Positions 1 to 11,321 of a DNA stretch of 64,000 bases are shown piece by piece. Within the stretch, counting starts at the first letter, position 1. Each line of letters begins with the position of its first letter. The stretch comes from Tetraselmis striata. Its lineage: Eukaryota; Chlorophyta; Chlorodendrophyceae; Chlorodendrales; Chlorodendraceae. The notes under the pieces were generated by a model that saw only the letters and a program-made list of their open reading frames with translations, was not told the origin of the DNA and searched no databases. The translations under genes were made by a program, and so were the position numbers. The DNA is taken from positions 165,749 to 229,748 of the forward strand of contig VCJN01002409.1 in NCBI GenBank assembly GCA_006384855.1, read 5' to 3'.

Positions 1-22
1 ATTGACTGTACCTCATTGGTTA

Positions 23-1740
23 TTATCCATTCTGGAAAGATGGGGATTGTAGGCTGGCAGTAAGGGTCATCGTGGCAAGTACCTGTCTGAAGTACAACTG
101 TTGCAGCGGTGTGAACTGAGTAGCCGTGATGTTCTCCAGCACCAGTGTTACCTTGGCCTCATAGCCCATCTTTAGCAAGGCTGCATCTTCCACAAGCACG
201 GCGTCGACATTGTCAGGCAGAATATCGGGGTTCAGGGTGGGTGCTGGGGTAGCAAACGCGGTGGCGTTCTCAGGAAAGTCACTCCTGGTCAGCGGATCAC
301 TCATTTCATCATCCCAGCACCACAGGCTGCCGCCACAGCCGGAGCTCAGTACACATATGTTGGGAGTGCCATGACACAGCTCAGGACCACTTCGACCATC
401 GGAGCAGCTGGTGCCATAGCTGCAGAAGCCAGTTCTTGCAGGCTCTGTAGGCTCCGGCGTCAGCTCAGGGGGCGGCTCGTAGGTATCTGGGGTAATTGCC
501 TGCCCAATACCGTCCCACCAGCACCAGGTGCCTCCGCAGTCGCCTGCACAGCTGTCCACATCGCTGTTGCACCACTGGTTGCCCTGCACCGTGCCATCGC
601 AGCCGTTCCAGTTGCAATACCCGCCATCCGGATCGACGTCTATAGGCGCGCGGATGTTGGCCATACGCTCCTGCTGCACCTGGGTCGGTGGGCGCGGGAC
701 GCGGTAGCTGCCATTCGGTTTCCACTCGCACTCGTCCGTGCTTGTGTACACCCACAGGTCATTGGGCTCTCCAACGGTGATCATCAGGTGGCCGTCCGGT
801 GTGAAAGTAAGCCCCTCCACCATGTTGTCCTTCACATGCACGATGTCGACCAGGCTGCTGTTGAACTCAACTCGTGCTACGTTCTGCGTGGCCTGGCTCA
901 GCAGGTAGAGTCCAGATGTGCTGTTTGCGCGGAAGTATGCGCCTGCGAGGTCTCGGAGTCCAGGCCAGCGGCCGAGCGCTCCGTCCATCACAGCGACGGC
1001 GGTACCAGAACCGGGAGACACCCGCCACACCGTCATCGTCTTCATCTCCTGCAGCGCGTAGAACACATTGCGCTTGCGGTCGTAGGTAACGCCTTCAAAG
1101 CAGAAGTTGGTCTCGCACTGGACGCCGTTCAAGACGAGCCGGCGACGGATAACCGCGGACTCGCGCCAAGGAACAAGGTCCATCACAGTGATAGCCGCCG
1201 TCGCACGGCCCTCCTGCGCAACGGCGAAAGTATAGTCGTACATCCACGTGATACCTGCGATATCGGGACAGGGCCATAAGGGGGGGCACCAAGCGGCGTT
1301 ACACATACGTCGAGTGGCGGCTCATTATCGTGCCCACTTCCTTACGCGCGAGGGACCGCAGCAGAGACTGACACGGCGCAAGTCGGGTCTGCACGGCCAC
1401 GGTATCTTGGCAGGGATGTCCCGGGCGTACCCTCGGGGTCGCTCAGATTGTCATACGGAATCGAGCGCAGCCGTCTGCCCTCCAGGTTGTACTCCACCAC
1501 GGCACGCGGGTTGCGCGTGATTACGTACAGGCTGTTGGTTACGGGGCTGTACGTGATGCCGGATGCCTCGGCGGGGACGCCGCGAAGACGGACGTGCCGG
1601 CACAGCTCGTAAGATTTGAGGTTCCATGGCTCGGAAGAGACACTGTAAAAATGGAGAAATACCATCAAAATCGGGGCGAAGAGTGCTTTTGGACCTAGGT
1701 AAGGTGGCCTCTGTGGGCGGCCAGCGGCAGGCGGCCGCAT
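23..1740 (-). CDS. SdiA-regulated-type beta-propeller protein with two six-cysteine modules
   Basis: Two exons read well: 1740..1431 and 1254..23, with an intron 1430..1255 (donor GTACGC, acceptor ATCGCAG). Splicing joins SDPEG to ITWMYDYTFAVAQEG, and the product is about 513 residues. The stretch EASGITYSPVTNSLYVI followed by the spliced junction fits the SdiA-regulated family (six-bladed propeller, YjiK-like). Residues of roughly 315-350 and 380-418 form two modules with six cysteines each, spaced C-x4/5-C-x9-C-x6-C-x3/5-C-x4/5-C and ending CGG(T/SL)WCW, separated by a Pro/Glu-rich linker. An extracellular or lumenal location is inferred from the cysteines and NxS/T sites. The start is uncertain. 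ATG 1740 gives a hydrophobic stretch near residues 18-35, but an acceptor-like TTTTTACAG just upstream of position 1642 could mean a missing 5' exon. The substrate is unknown. Confidence 0.72.
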
Positions 1741-3009
1741 GGCGGATCGGCGGCGTTGGTTCGAGTCGTAAATACAACGGGACTTATTGTCTGGACTTCT
1801 CGCTTGATGCCGAACCTGTGCTGCTGTCTACACTCGACGCTCGCTCTGCTTCTCACTTAGAAAGCAGCGACTCTCGAATGGCTACGTTGGCACAACTCGA
1901 CGAGCTCTTCTTATGTTTCGTGGCTGGCTTGAAGGGCCGAGAAAGCGACACCGATCCGCTGACGCAAGGCCGCCGTGATGCCATACGTACGTCCTAACGT
2001 ACCATAACTCTAACGACCATGTAACTTATTACGATCTGGTGTTACTTGCCCGCGCGGGGTCGTTATAGCAGTACATTTACCAGCTCGCGTTTAGTTTAAC
2101 AGATTATATAAATATGAATGTTTTTTTCATTTAATAATAAATGGCGACCACGTACAAAGATGTCACATGTATGTATGTACCTCTATGTATTTATGTATGT
2201 GCTGTTTAAATAAATATGCAGCGCAATATGAATATACATGTACAGGTAGAAGGATAACACTGCTGGCGGTACGGGTAGTCTACAGGATGATAAATACCGC
2301 GCGCAGGATGTAAATTAATATAATTACATGAGCTAGCAGCAGAAGGCGAAAAATACCGTAAATTACACGGTATTTTTACATCACGGGGCGACGCGATCCG
2401 GCTGGGGGCTGTACTAAACTACTGGTCACCGTTAGCGCAGGTTATCGTACTGCTCGGATAACAGCAGCGATATGCTGCGCGCTGATACTCGAATAGTATA
2501 TTACCAGACATAGCAGTTTGCTGTCTACCATCACATAGCGACTATCACAGCCGCCCGATAAGCATCGCAGCCGCCTGCCCCAGCATGCCCCATGAAGTGG
2601 CGAGGCCTGTATATAAGGGGCTTCTCCTCCCCGAAAACAAATTAAACTGCCTGAAGGGAAAATTCTAGATACTTTTAAATTTGGTTTTGAACAATTTTAG
2701 TACTTGCACATACTACTGCGAAATTGCAGTGGAGAAACAACCTCAGCCGCGCGTGCATAAGCGCCACGACGAGGAGTGTTGCTGTTCCTGTAATGAAATC
2801 ATCACAGTCGACTAAATGCGGTCTATGTTTCGTCTATTGATATGTTGCATACAAGCAGCCGCACATTTACCTAGTGCCTCGTCCAAGTGTTGTATATATA
2901 TAACAACAAATGTTGTTAGTATATATGGGTGGGGCCCAATACTAAAGGCAGAAATGGCATGATGACTCCCAAGCGTCAGGGTAGGTCCAGAGGGGCCCAA
3001 ATAGGATAA
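1741..3009. other. AT-rich intergenic region
   Basis: No coding region is convincing here. The stretch is much more AT-rich than the flanking gene and contains ATGTATGT-type simple repeats around 2165-2215 and TATATA runs near 2895-2925. It may contain the promoter and 5' end of the SdiA-type gene, but I see no decisive element. Confidence 0.5.
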
Positions 3010-3854
3010 CTAAGTTGGTCCGCCGGGATGACCGGTCGGGTCGTCAAATGGGTCGGTGCAATGCGGCCAACATTCCCAACCCACCGATTCATCACCAGGA
3101 GACCATATATAACCTATCCAGCTTAAGAGCCGCCGTGTGGCCGCCCAATTATCGTGGGCCGTATCAAGCCCCTGCCCCGGAAGATCACGCCAACAACGGG
3201 CAATGCAGTTTGGTGAAGTCACGGAGGCTGTCGCAACTCGCAAATAACACATTCCGCATCCGTTGGGGCGACGATGGCATTCACCGAGCTGTCCTTGTTG
3301 CCACACCTACCTGGAAATTATGCATGTGTCAAGTGGGATATGCCGGAGGCCACAATCCCCTCTGTGGCACCAAAAGGGCATGGGGAGGCCACATGCCCAC
3401 AAAGTTGGCTAGTCCACAAGGGCACAAACGGCCTAGAGGGTGGGAGGGCAGAGTGGGCGAGGCAAAGGTGAGGGGAGCTTCTGACCTCATAGGATATGAT
3501 TGCGATATATATGGAGCAGCAAAATCGGTCATGCATGTGCCGAATTTGGGTGACTACTGTTACTCGCAGCAGCACTACGGTACATCATAATGATACTCAT
3601 ACAGCTTCTTTAATGATTGCCTAATAATACTACGGTTCATATTACATAATCTCTCCAGAAGCAATTATTGTATAATAGATTGATGTAATCGTTCGAGTAG
3701 CGATTACTATTGTAATTTTAATTCAATAACACACGGTATAGCCGACTAATTTTAATAGCACAATTCTTAGTAGCAACTGTCTATTCTACCGCCTGAGATA
3801 AGGATTGTGTGATGCTCGTTTAATTAAGACCATGTACGAGAATAATAGTCGCTG
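3010..3854. other. Unassigned region with open frames on both strands
   Basis: A 191-codon frame (3015..3590, +) and a 98-codon frame (3010..3306, -) overlap on opposite strands. Neither shows a recognisable domain, and neither has splice or composition evidence favouring it. The 3590-3854 part is AT-rich without structure. This is probably decayed repeat DNA. Confidence 0.3.
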
Positions 3855-4098
3855 TGAGAGATAGACCGATCGGTTAAACGGTCGTCTCGTACGTGAGAGG
3901 TCCCGGTATCGATTCCATGCCGATGCAGTTTCGGCAATATCGTCCCGGCGTGTCCTTGGTTCACCCGGTTAATGCATTAGCCCTTCGGGGTTCGAATGAG
4001 GCAGTGGTATACTGGCTATGCAAGACCTACGACTGCAGTTGGCGCAAGAGATCAAGTGTTGGGGCGGATTCGGCCAATGTCCCGGGGCGAACTTTTCC
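3855..4098 (+). repeat. tRNA-derived SINE, copy A
   Basis: The head carries a degenerate A box (gatcggttaaacggtcg) and a B box (GGTATCGATTCC). A conserved body follows, with the landmarks TTCGGGGTTCGAATGAGGCA, GCAGTTGGCGCAAGAG and TCCCGGGGCGAACTTTT. The same head and body recur at 16352 (+), 36236 (-) and, without a clear head, at 15200 (-), which defines a dispersed family of about 245 bp. Confidence 0.75.
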
Positions 4099-4199
4099 GA
4101 CTCGAGCGGCGGAGGCCCGAGGCCAGCCCTCCTTGCCTCCCCCGGGTAGTTTCGACGCTGCTTAGTACAAGCAAATCACCCGCACTTGACCCGCCGGCG

Positions 4200-5340
4200 C
4201 GAGTGGCGTCATGGCCTCCGGTCGTCGGCGTGACGCGCGCCGCGCGGGCGCTGCGAGTGTCGCCATCGCGCGATGTGCCGACAAAGGAGTCACTTGTAAC
4301 TTATGCAACGCGAGCATTACCGTTAGTTCACTGCCCACACGGTCTTACACAACCCACAACTGCACACAAAACATTCCCACAGCCAATTGCTAGGCGCCCC
4401 CCTACACCCACTGCGCGATGTCGACGAGGAAGCGTCGGAAAGTCGCGTGCCCTTTTCCCGGCTGCACGGTGGCTGTGAGATGCGACATCTTGAAGAAGCA
4501 CTAAAGGAATATGCACGTTGACGTGCTCGAAAAAGGACTTACCCGCTGCTTGCGCTTGCAAGGCCGTGCTCGAGACTGGGCGCATCTTACCCAAATTCGT
4601 GATTCTAGCCCCCTCCCGAACCTGCTTCAACGATTACTCGCGCCCGTGAGGGTGCAGTCTCAAGGGGTGGGGGGGGGGGGGGGGGCTGCTTGCGAAGCCT
4701 AGTGTCTCAGGACCCCCATGTAACCGAAGTGCTTGTGCTCCAACGAGCTACCTCGGCCGGAGCTGACGCACACACGGGCACGCAAGCGGGGATGTCATTT
4801 CCTTGCTAGGGGACTTGACATGCGTGTGGCCTAGCTTTCGCAGGCGACGGGCAACGACGTGCGTGAGGTGAAGGAGGTGTTGGGCCTACTGCAAAAGGGA
4901 TTGTTGCCATCCTCGGACGACGAGGGCGCCAAAACATTGAACAAGGTGTCCAGCACAAAGTGTGAGACTTTGCAGGAGTTGGTGGAGGCTTGCGGCTTCG
5001 TAGAATATCAAAACGCCGAGGGTGGGGAGGTGAAAGCCTTGTGTACAACGTGTACCGGTTTCAATGGAAAGGCTAAGCCTTAAAGCTTAGTGGTGAGCTT
5101 AGTAGGTTGCATAAGCAAAACTTTGTCGACCCCATGCGTTGAAAAGGGCAGAAGCTTCCATCTTGGCGAGATGATGAGTGAGGGCGGACAGCGCGGATAG
5201 GTGAAAACCGTGTGCGCATGCGCATGAAAACCATACGAGAGGCTGGTAGCTACTCGGTGTTTGAGCGCGAAGTGGTGGGCTTTCACATGTGTGGCGGTAG
5301 GGTTGGTCGGATGAATCATAGCAGGGTTTCATGCCTAATA
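4200..5340 (+). pseudogene. Decayed transposon-like coding remnant with C2H2-type finger
   Basis: Frames are broken throughout. Around 4418-4515 the plus strand reads STRKRRKVACPFPGCTVAV followed by a C-to-H spacing ending in NMH, which fits a C2H2 zinc finger interrupted by a stop. A cysteine pair (CNLCN) precedes it, and an acidic segment with a CTTCTG pair follows at 4859..5083. A run of about 19 G at 4666-4684 interrupts the region. Zinc-finger DNA-binding segments with stops in a repeat-rich stretch suggest a dead mobile element. I cannot name the superfamily. Confidence 0.35.
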
Positions 5341-5689
5341 TTGTGGAAGCTATGTATTATGTGATGATGAAACGAGTCAATTTCTTCATACATGCCATTG
5401 ATCCACTGATAAAGCGACCAAGAGTGTTTGCCCTCACTGCAGACGAAGTCACTCGTATCTTGCATCACTACTTGTAGAAAAATCCTCAGAAAAGCACATC
5501 CTCACAAGAAAAAAACACATTTTATAGTGCTATTTTCCCCCAAAAATTGGGGGGGGGGGGGGGGGGGGGCGGGGGGAGGGGGCTCTTCAGGAGGGCCTCG
5601 CTCCGCTCGGCGTGACCTCCGGCGCCGCTGGTCACAATTGCATTATATCCAGTATATCCAATATATCCAGGTAGGTAATGCCACACATC

Positions 5690-5890
5690 CTGCACCTCGG
5701 CAAACGCCCGGGCAACGACAACGCCACCAAGTCCACCCGCTGATGCACTATGTGAAGTGTTGACGACGACAAGGTGGGCTGGACCTCGTACATGTGCCCC
5801 GAGTGTGACGTGCCTCTGTGCATCCCGAGCAAGAGACGCAAGGTCGTCGCGTGCTGGAGCCGCCACCGCTGGATGATCGCCCAGGAGCTA
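5690..5890 (+). pseudogene. piggyBac-like C-terminal zinc-ribbon remnant
   Basis: The plus strand reads LMHYVKC and, after a frame break, DDDKVGWTSYMCPECDVPLC and IPSKRRKVVACWSRH. The order CxxC, TxYMCxxCDVPLC, C, H matches the zinc ribbon that ends piggyBac-type (DDE_Tnp_1_7) transposases. A frameshift near 5758 and stops upstream mean it is not functional. No catalytic DDD domain is recognisable upstream; the preceding 5550-5580 stretch is a G-run. Confidence 0.45.
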
Positions 5891-6530
5891 GCAGCGTACG
5901 GGGTTCATCGCCGCACGGACTAGGCCGCAGCCGGTCAACTCTCCCCGTTACCAAACCCGCCAGTACAATACTTTCCTTCCCCGGTCGGCTGCCGGCTGTT
6001 GATTGGTTGCTCCTCCTCAGTGTTTTAGCCGGAACCGGTGGTGTGATGCTGGTTCACGGAGGTACATCACCTCAGAGGGCGACGCGACTCTTAGCATGAG
6101 TGAGGCGCGAGTAGTATTAGTAGCATGTAATCCAAATACAGCAATGATGCTGACGCGGCCCGTGTTGTATACTCGTGTTGTTTATATACCATACAACATA
6201 TCCGGACGAGGCACTAGAGGAACGGCGGCCGCGCGGGTATTATAATCCCAATAATGTTATTTTCACCAATCATTTATGAATATTGTGAAAGATGTTGATA
6301 ATGGCCACAACGCAATGTAGCATGCGACATTGTATTGCTAGATTACGTTGAGCAACCCCAACTCAAGCAAGTCCCTCTTCGTGGCGGCGTTAAGCTTGAC
6401 GACGACGCCGGGTTAGCGTTGCGCGAGGGGTTGACATGACATATGACGACGTGTTTCGTGGCTAGCTTATTTGCCACCCAGTTTGCGCGTATGTCTTCAC
6501 GACTTCTTTCCGTACCATTACCATACCATT
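5891..6530. other. Intergenic, no feature recognised
   Basis: Only short overlapping frames are present, with no domain. A GTACCATTACCATACC-type short tandem repeat lies near 6510-6540. Confidence 0.4.
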
Positions 6531-6599
6531 ACCGTACCACTTCTTTCTGACCAGGGTGCCGTCCGCGTTGAGCACCTCACGACTTCCCGACGCGTCGTG

Positions 6600-7320
6600 G
6601 ATGGCCTTCGCTTACGATAAAGGGACGGGTTCAATAAGCTTCCAAGAAAGCGTCAGGCACTGCCTCCATCTTGTCTCAACCGGCTTCTTCCCTCCTTTTG
6701 TCCGCGCGTACAACCATTGGGGCATGAGAGGTTTGCCCTTTGCATCGGCATGCAAATGCTCGTATACGGCCACAGTCAACGTGTCTTCGGTAGTCTCGCG
6801 CGACTTCACAAGCCCGATGACGAATCTGGACAACCAATCACCGAGACGCCACATACCATTTTTGTCCCAGCGGGTACAAAATGACAAGCAAGGTAGATGC
6901 ACCAAATTGTTTTGTCCCGTAAAGGACAAAAATGACAACCAATGGGACTTTCCTCCGAGACTTTGATAACAACGAGGTTCGTGCCCTTCGCATCGCTAGG
7001 CCATGTATTTTGTGTTGTTCTGAACCCTCTCCTTGGCGTCGGCGTGAACTCCTTGGAAGGCGTTGTCTTCTTGAAGCACTTGAGCTCGAACATCGGCTTC
7101 AACGCGAGCGGCTTCGGTATTGTTGAGGTCGGCGTTGGTAGCCATCGTGTGACGTGCCTCAGCGGGCGCGGTCTGCCCGTACTCGCGCAAGAAGTCGTCA
7201 ACTTCCTCTGTCATCTGCGGCGAGAACCCGGAGAAAGCTGCCGAAGGAGCAATATGCATCTCATCCAAGTCGCCGAGCAGGTTCTTCTAGCTCTCGCGCT
7301 CGACTGGGGATAAATACCAC
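6600..7320 (-). pseudogene. Broken coding region of unknown family
   Basis: Three minus-strand frames succeed one another with shifts: 7268..6996 (MDEMHIAPSAAFSG..., acidic and Ala-rich), 7201..6806 and 6938..6612 (...YEHLHADAKGKPLMPQWLY...). The hand-over between frames suggests one former protein now frameshifted. I recognise no domain. It lies directly beside a segment shared with the 51-kb element (see 7440..7670), so it may belong to the same mobile unit. Confidence 0.3.
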
Positions 7321-7439
7321 TTGACCGTTAGGTCCGTGATGTACGAAATGGCCTTCTTGATAATGTTCGGGCGTAAAATGAGCCACGGTCGGCAAGGAAG
7401 CGTGCAACTGGACCAGCGAGTCGTTAGAGGGGATGGGGG

Positions 7440-7670
7440 CCGTCGAACCTGCTTACAAGGCGCACTTGCTATCGGGCACTGGCCTCATGCCGAAGACGGT
7501 CACACCGAATATGCCGACTACGAAGCTGTCAAGGCCGCAATACCTGGCCTAAGGGCTAAATGGCGGTACCTGCATACCTCAGGGGATACTAAGGTGCACA
7601 GCGCCCGCCCGCCCGCCTTCCTACACATTGTAGCCTTCCCGCTTTGCAATCAGCGGGCTCGAAACAACTA
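7440..7670 (+). repeat. Segment shared with the 47-52 kb inverted-repeat element
   Basis: The plus strand encodes HWPHAEDGHTEYADYEAVKA and IPGLRAKWRYLH. The minus strand at about 51360-51200 encodes HWLPAEDGHTEYADYKAVKS and ISGLPTNWRFLY. In both places the segment precedes the satellite array in the same relative orientation (satellite here 8160-9290; there 51180-50420). A weaker second copy of the GAAGACGG.CACACCGAA core is at about 7750-7800. The protein function is unknown; the conserved reading frame implies former coding sequence. Confidence 0.6.
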
Positions 7671-8159
7671 GTCGGACACAAGCCAGTCGTTACGGGGATG
7701 GGGCCCGTGGATCACCCCGCGTAAGGCGCAGCCAGAACCACATGAGATCGGGCAGTACCTTCTTGCGGAAGACGGCCACACCGAAGTTTTTGGGCACGGA
7801 AGTTTTTGGGCAGTGGCCTTTTCCGAGTGAGAGGCACAGAAGTCGGCGCCGTCGAGGCTTGCCTTTCATCCGCCATGCTGAACAATAGCGCACAAAGGCT
7901 CCACGCTAGCGGCTCCTCGCTGGCTTGACACGCCTTATTACGCTTCGGCCAAGGCGCTGAAAGTTGGCCTTGGCCTCGGCCTCGGCTTCGGTCGTCAGAC
8001 GATGTTGTTTCCGAGCACGCACGAATTCCGGGTCATGCTTGAACGGCAGCATGCCGCCACCCGTATTGCCCCAGCAAAGCGCCCATATTTCAGCAACTCC
8101 TTAAAATTTTTAATATTATAACACAAGACGCGACATGTAGCAGAAACGCCCATTCTCCT
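7671..8159. other. Spacer between shared segment and satellite array
   Basis: It contains a partial repeat of the preceding segment (7740-7800) and no supported gene. Confidence 0.35.
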
Positions 8160-9290
8160 TGGTTTTTTGAGAGCAATTCTGCAGCCTTGCTTTGCTGGCG
8201 CCGCGTCGGAGGAGCCGTAGTAGTATCTGCCTTCGGGGTAGTGGCTCATGTGCCACACGGCGACAACATTAGCAAGCCATATAAATACAAAGGCGACCAA
8301 AAACATGATATCGCAGTAAGGTCACCCACCTTGGCGAATAGCGTCCCTATTTCGAGGCCGGGTGCGCCTCGTCGGCAGGAAGACGAGGGGGCGAGTTGCT
8401 CGTGCCAGATTTTGCAGGCGGGGGTTGTGGGTGGAGCGTGCGATGGCGACATAAGCAAGCCACTTTCTAGAAGGTGCATAACGACATTCTGTCGCAGCAA
8501 GGCTGCCCGCCTTGGCGATTGGCGGCGCCTCTTTCGAGACCAGTTGCGACTCCTCGGCAGCGGGGCGAAGGGGTGCGTCGCTCGTGCCAGCTTTGCCGTC
8601 GGGGCTGTGTGTGGAACGTGCAATGGCAACATAAGCAAGCCGTAAACATGCAAAGGCGCACGCGAGCATTACATCGCAGCAAGGCCGCCCATCTTGGCGA
8701 CCAGCGTCGCCTCGTTTGAGGCTGGCTACGACTCGTCGGCAGCGGGAGCAGAGGTGCGTCGCTCGTGCAAGCTTCTGCAGTCGGGGGCCGTGGGTCGAAC
8801 GTGCTATGGCGACGTAATCAGCAAGCCGAAAATAACAAAAACGCCCAGGATTGCCTTACATCGCAGCAAGGCCGCCCACCTCGGCGACTGGCGTCGCGTC
8901 TTTTGAGGCCGGCTGCCACTCGGCAACATCAGGGCCGGAGTTGCGTCGCTCGTACCAGCTTTTGCAGGCGGGGGCTGTGGGTCGAACGTGCGATGGCGAC
9001 CCGATTACCAAGCCGAAAAGTACAACACTGCACAGCTACATTATTATATCGCAGCAAGACCACCCAAGGCGACTGGCGGCGCCTCTGTCGAGGCAGGCTG
9101 CGACTCATCGGCTGCAGTGGGAAGTGGGGGGGGGGGGGGGGGGGGGGGGGGTTGCAAAGCAGGTGGCGACGCTCTTGCCAGTTTTTGCAGTCGGGGGTTG
9201 TGGGTCGAACGTGCTATGGCGACATAATCAGCGTGTCGTAAACATATAAAAGCCCAAGTTACCATTATATCGCAGCCAGCACTAGGCTCC
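8160..9290 (+). repeat. Satellite array, about 181-187 bp monomer, about 6 units
   Basis: The landmark CGCAGCAAGG recurs with small changes near 8311, 8492, 8675, 8862, 9049 and 9271. Successive spacings are 181, 183, 187, 187 and 222; the last unit is lengthened by a G-run at 9126-9151. Each unit also carries GTGGGTCGAACGTGCGATGG, followed by CGAC and an ATAANNAGCAAGCCG box. The open frames across this region come from the repeat and are not taken as genes. Confidence 0.9.
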
Positions 9291-9628
9291 CGCGCGACTT
9301 CGTAATTGTACTCTAATACCATGTATTTATCATGTAATCTACCACTGGTATGACACTCGTCTTTAGTCATTCCGTGACATACTCGTAATAAATTGCATCA
9401 GGCGCATATCACTCATCGTCACGACGATATATCCGCGGTGGACTATTTTTGCATCGGCCTCTAGAAGCCCGACAATCTCGTTGATGCGCTCTGGCATAAT
9501 CCGCGATAGCGCGCGCGCGGCACAGCCAGTGAGCGGGCGCGCGGCAGTGGGCCGCGAGGCGCGCGGCAGTGGGCGGGCGGAATAAATATTTACATCCGGT
9601 TTTGGCCGGGACCGCCTCGGCGGCCGTC
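9291..9628. other. Intergenic, GC-alternating stretch
   Basis: No gene is seen. GCGCGCGCGG and GGCAGTGGGC(C/G)GC direct repeats occupy about 9505-9590. Confidence 0.4.
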
Positions 9629-11162
9629 CTACCTCTCGCGGGTGGAGGCAGCGGCTACGGCGGCCCGGCGGCTAACCCGCGACCCGAACGCCCCACCGCC
9701 CGCCCTGGCCCCGGCACCACCCCGGCCCCGGGCCGGCCCTCCAGCCGCCGGCTTGGCGGGCTGCTTGTCCTTCTTGGCCGGGGGCTCCGGGCTATTGCCC
9801 TCGTCGACGTTGTCGCCGGGGACGGCTTGCGTGGCGGCCAGGTTCTTGACCGCGTTGGTGTTGTGCTTGATGATGCCGCCCGCCCTCTTCTGCTGCTGCG
9901 CCAGCACGCCCACCAAGCCGTGGAGCTTTGGCGACGCAGCGGTGCCCGCCAACGGCAGCGACACGAACTTGTTGCGCCGAACGGTCGATATGATCGGCTT
10001 ACCGCCGAACGCAGGGAATGGGCGGGGGTCTGACACAACAACTGCGAAAGTCAGCTTGCGTGTTGATTGCTTGTCGCGGCGGCGGTGGCTGTGTAATCGA
10101 ACAAGTGCGAAAACAAACGCGACTCACCTGCGGCTTCCCAGTGCGGCGTCACCTCGGAGATCTCCTCCTCGCCCTTGAACATCACGTCACGAGGGGGGCA
10201 CTTGCCAGCTTGGTTGTACCTCCCGAGCTCGCTCTGATGCCATGCCTCTCCAAGGTCGATCGAGGGCCTTCGCTAGTCGGTCCGCGTTCGGCAATGGTCC
10301 CTTCTTCCTACCTCCTTGGCCGTCCTTGCCCTCATCCAGGAAGTAGTGCCGAGCGAGGTAGTTCTTCACGTTCCCATGCTTCATGTATATCACGAGGTAC
10401 ACCACCGTCCAGCACAACCCACGAGGATGGTCGCAGTGGGGTTGGGAGGAAGGGGAGGGGGTGTACTCTCGGAACGCGGTCAAGACTGTCTCCTTGGTGT
10501 AGATGTGATTTTCGGCTGTGTAGCCAGCACGGTGTTGAAGGTAGCGTAGCATATCCGCTCGATGTACGGGGCGCGGCCATGGGAAACCTCGGCGTCTTCT
10601 CCAGAGGGTAAGGGATCCCCGTCTGAGTTTCGCGCGGCCAGCATTCGTCAAAGACATCCGACAGCACCGCCTTGTCCTTGGCTGCAGGACCAACAACAAA
10701 AACGCGGCACGAGGCGGTCAACGCCTGTGAAAATCAAATCCTCCTCGCAGTCATGTCAGCCACCAATCGACTCAGTGTACCTTTCATGGGGGTCTCCCGC
10801 CCCTCGCTCGTGGTGACACACTGGGATGGAACGTCGACGGAGGCATTTTTAACGCAAGTGCCCATGTTAGATCTTGCGCGCGGGGGGGGGGGGGGGGGGG
10901 GGGGCGCCGCCTCGGGTGTAGGGTTCAAGATCTAGGCACGCGTCGCGTCGGGTACGCACGAGGTAAAATACAGCGTGACGACACCCGAATCGGACACTTG
11001 AAAACCTGCCTCAAGCAGGTGCTTCTTGCCGGCTGCGTCATACAACTTTGTCTCAGCGCAGTTGCTCAGTATGTCCGCGAAAGCATAGCCGAACGCGTCC
11101 TCGCCCTTGGGTTGCTCTGGGCGAACGCGGATGTGGCTTTTGGTCGCATGGCCGCGGAACAA
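9629..11162 (-). pseudogene. Decayed spliced coding region of unknown family
   Basis: The minus strand has a readable 3' exon, which ends at 9629 and contains VSDPRPFPAFGGKPIISTVR and KLHGLVGVLAQQQKRAGG, then a basic Pro/Ala/Gly-rich tail. A good intron lies upstream (donor GTGAGTCGCG just below 10133, acceptor CTTTCGCAG). The exon before it reads GEEEISEVTPHWEA. Further upstream come YMKHGNVKNYLARHYFLDEG (10187..10699), with a frame shift near 10240, and a block beginning MFRGHATKSHIRVRPEQ (11162..10932). A G-run at about 10882-10903 interrupts it. I recognise no family. The surroundings suggest a mobile-element gene. Confidence 0.35.
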
Positions 11163-11321
11163 TGCCTATCGCACGTCCTCAACGATGCGGCCCGTGCTGC
11201 ACAGAGCACCGAGTGGTCTGGTCATGCCCTCAGGCCTCGCAGCTTTGCCGTAGGGGGTGCATGGAATTAGCTTGGCGTGGGTGGTCATGATGGAGGGTGC
11301 GTGCTGGTGGATGAGCAGCTA

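Noticed and set aside
371..1279. 302-codon open frame on the plus strand
   Set aside because: It is antisense to the SdiA-type propeller gene, whose domain motifs, splice junction and cysteine modules clearly lie on the minus strand.
8187..9249. Several 80-158 codon frames with RSKAAHLGDWRR-type repeats
   Set aside because: These are translations of the satellite monomer. The frame changes from unit to unit because monomer lengths are not multiples of three.
8160..9290. CRISPR-like array
   Set aside because: Repeat units are about 185 bp and diverged throughout, without short identical repeats and unique spacers. The genome is eukaryotic.
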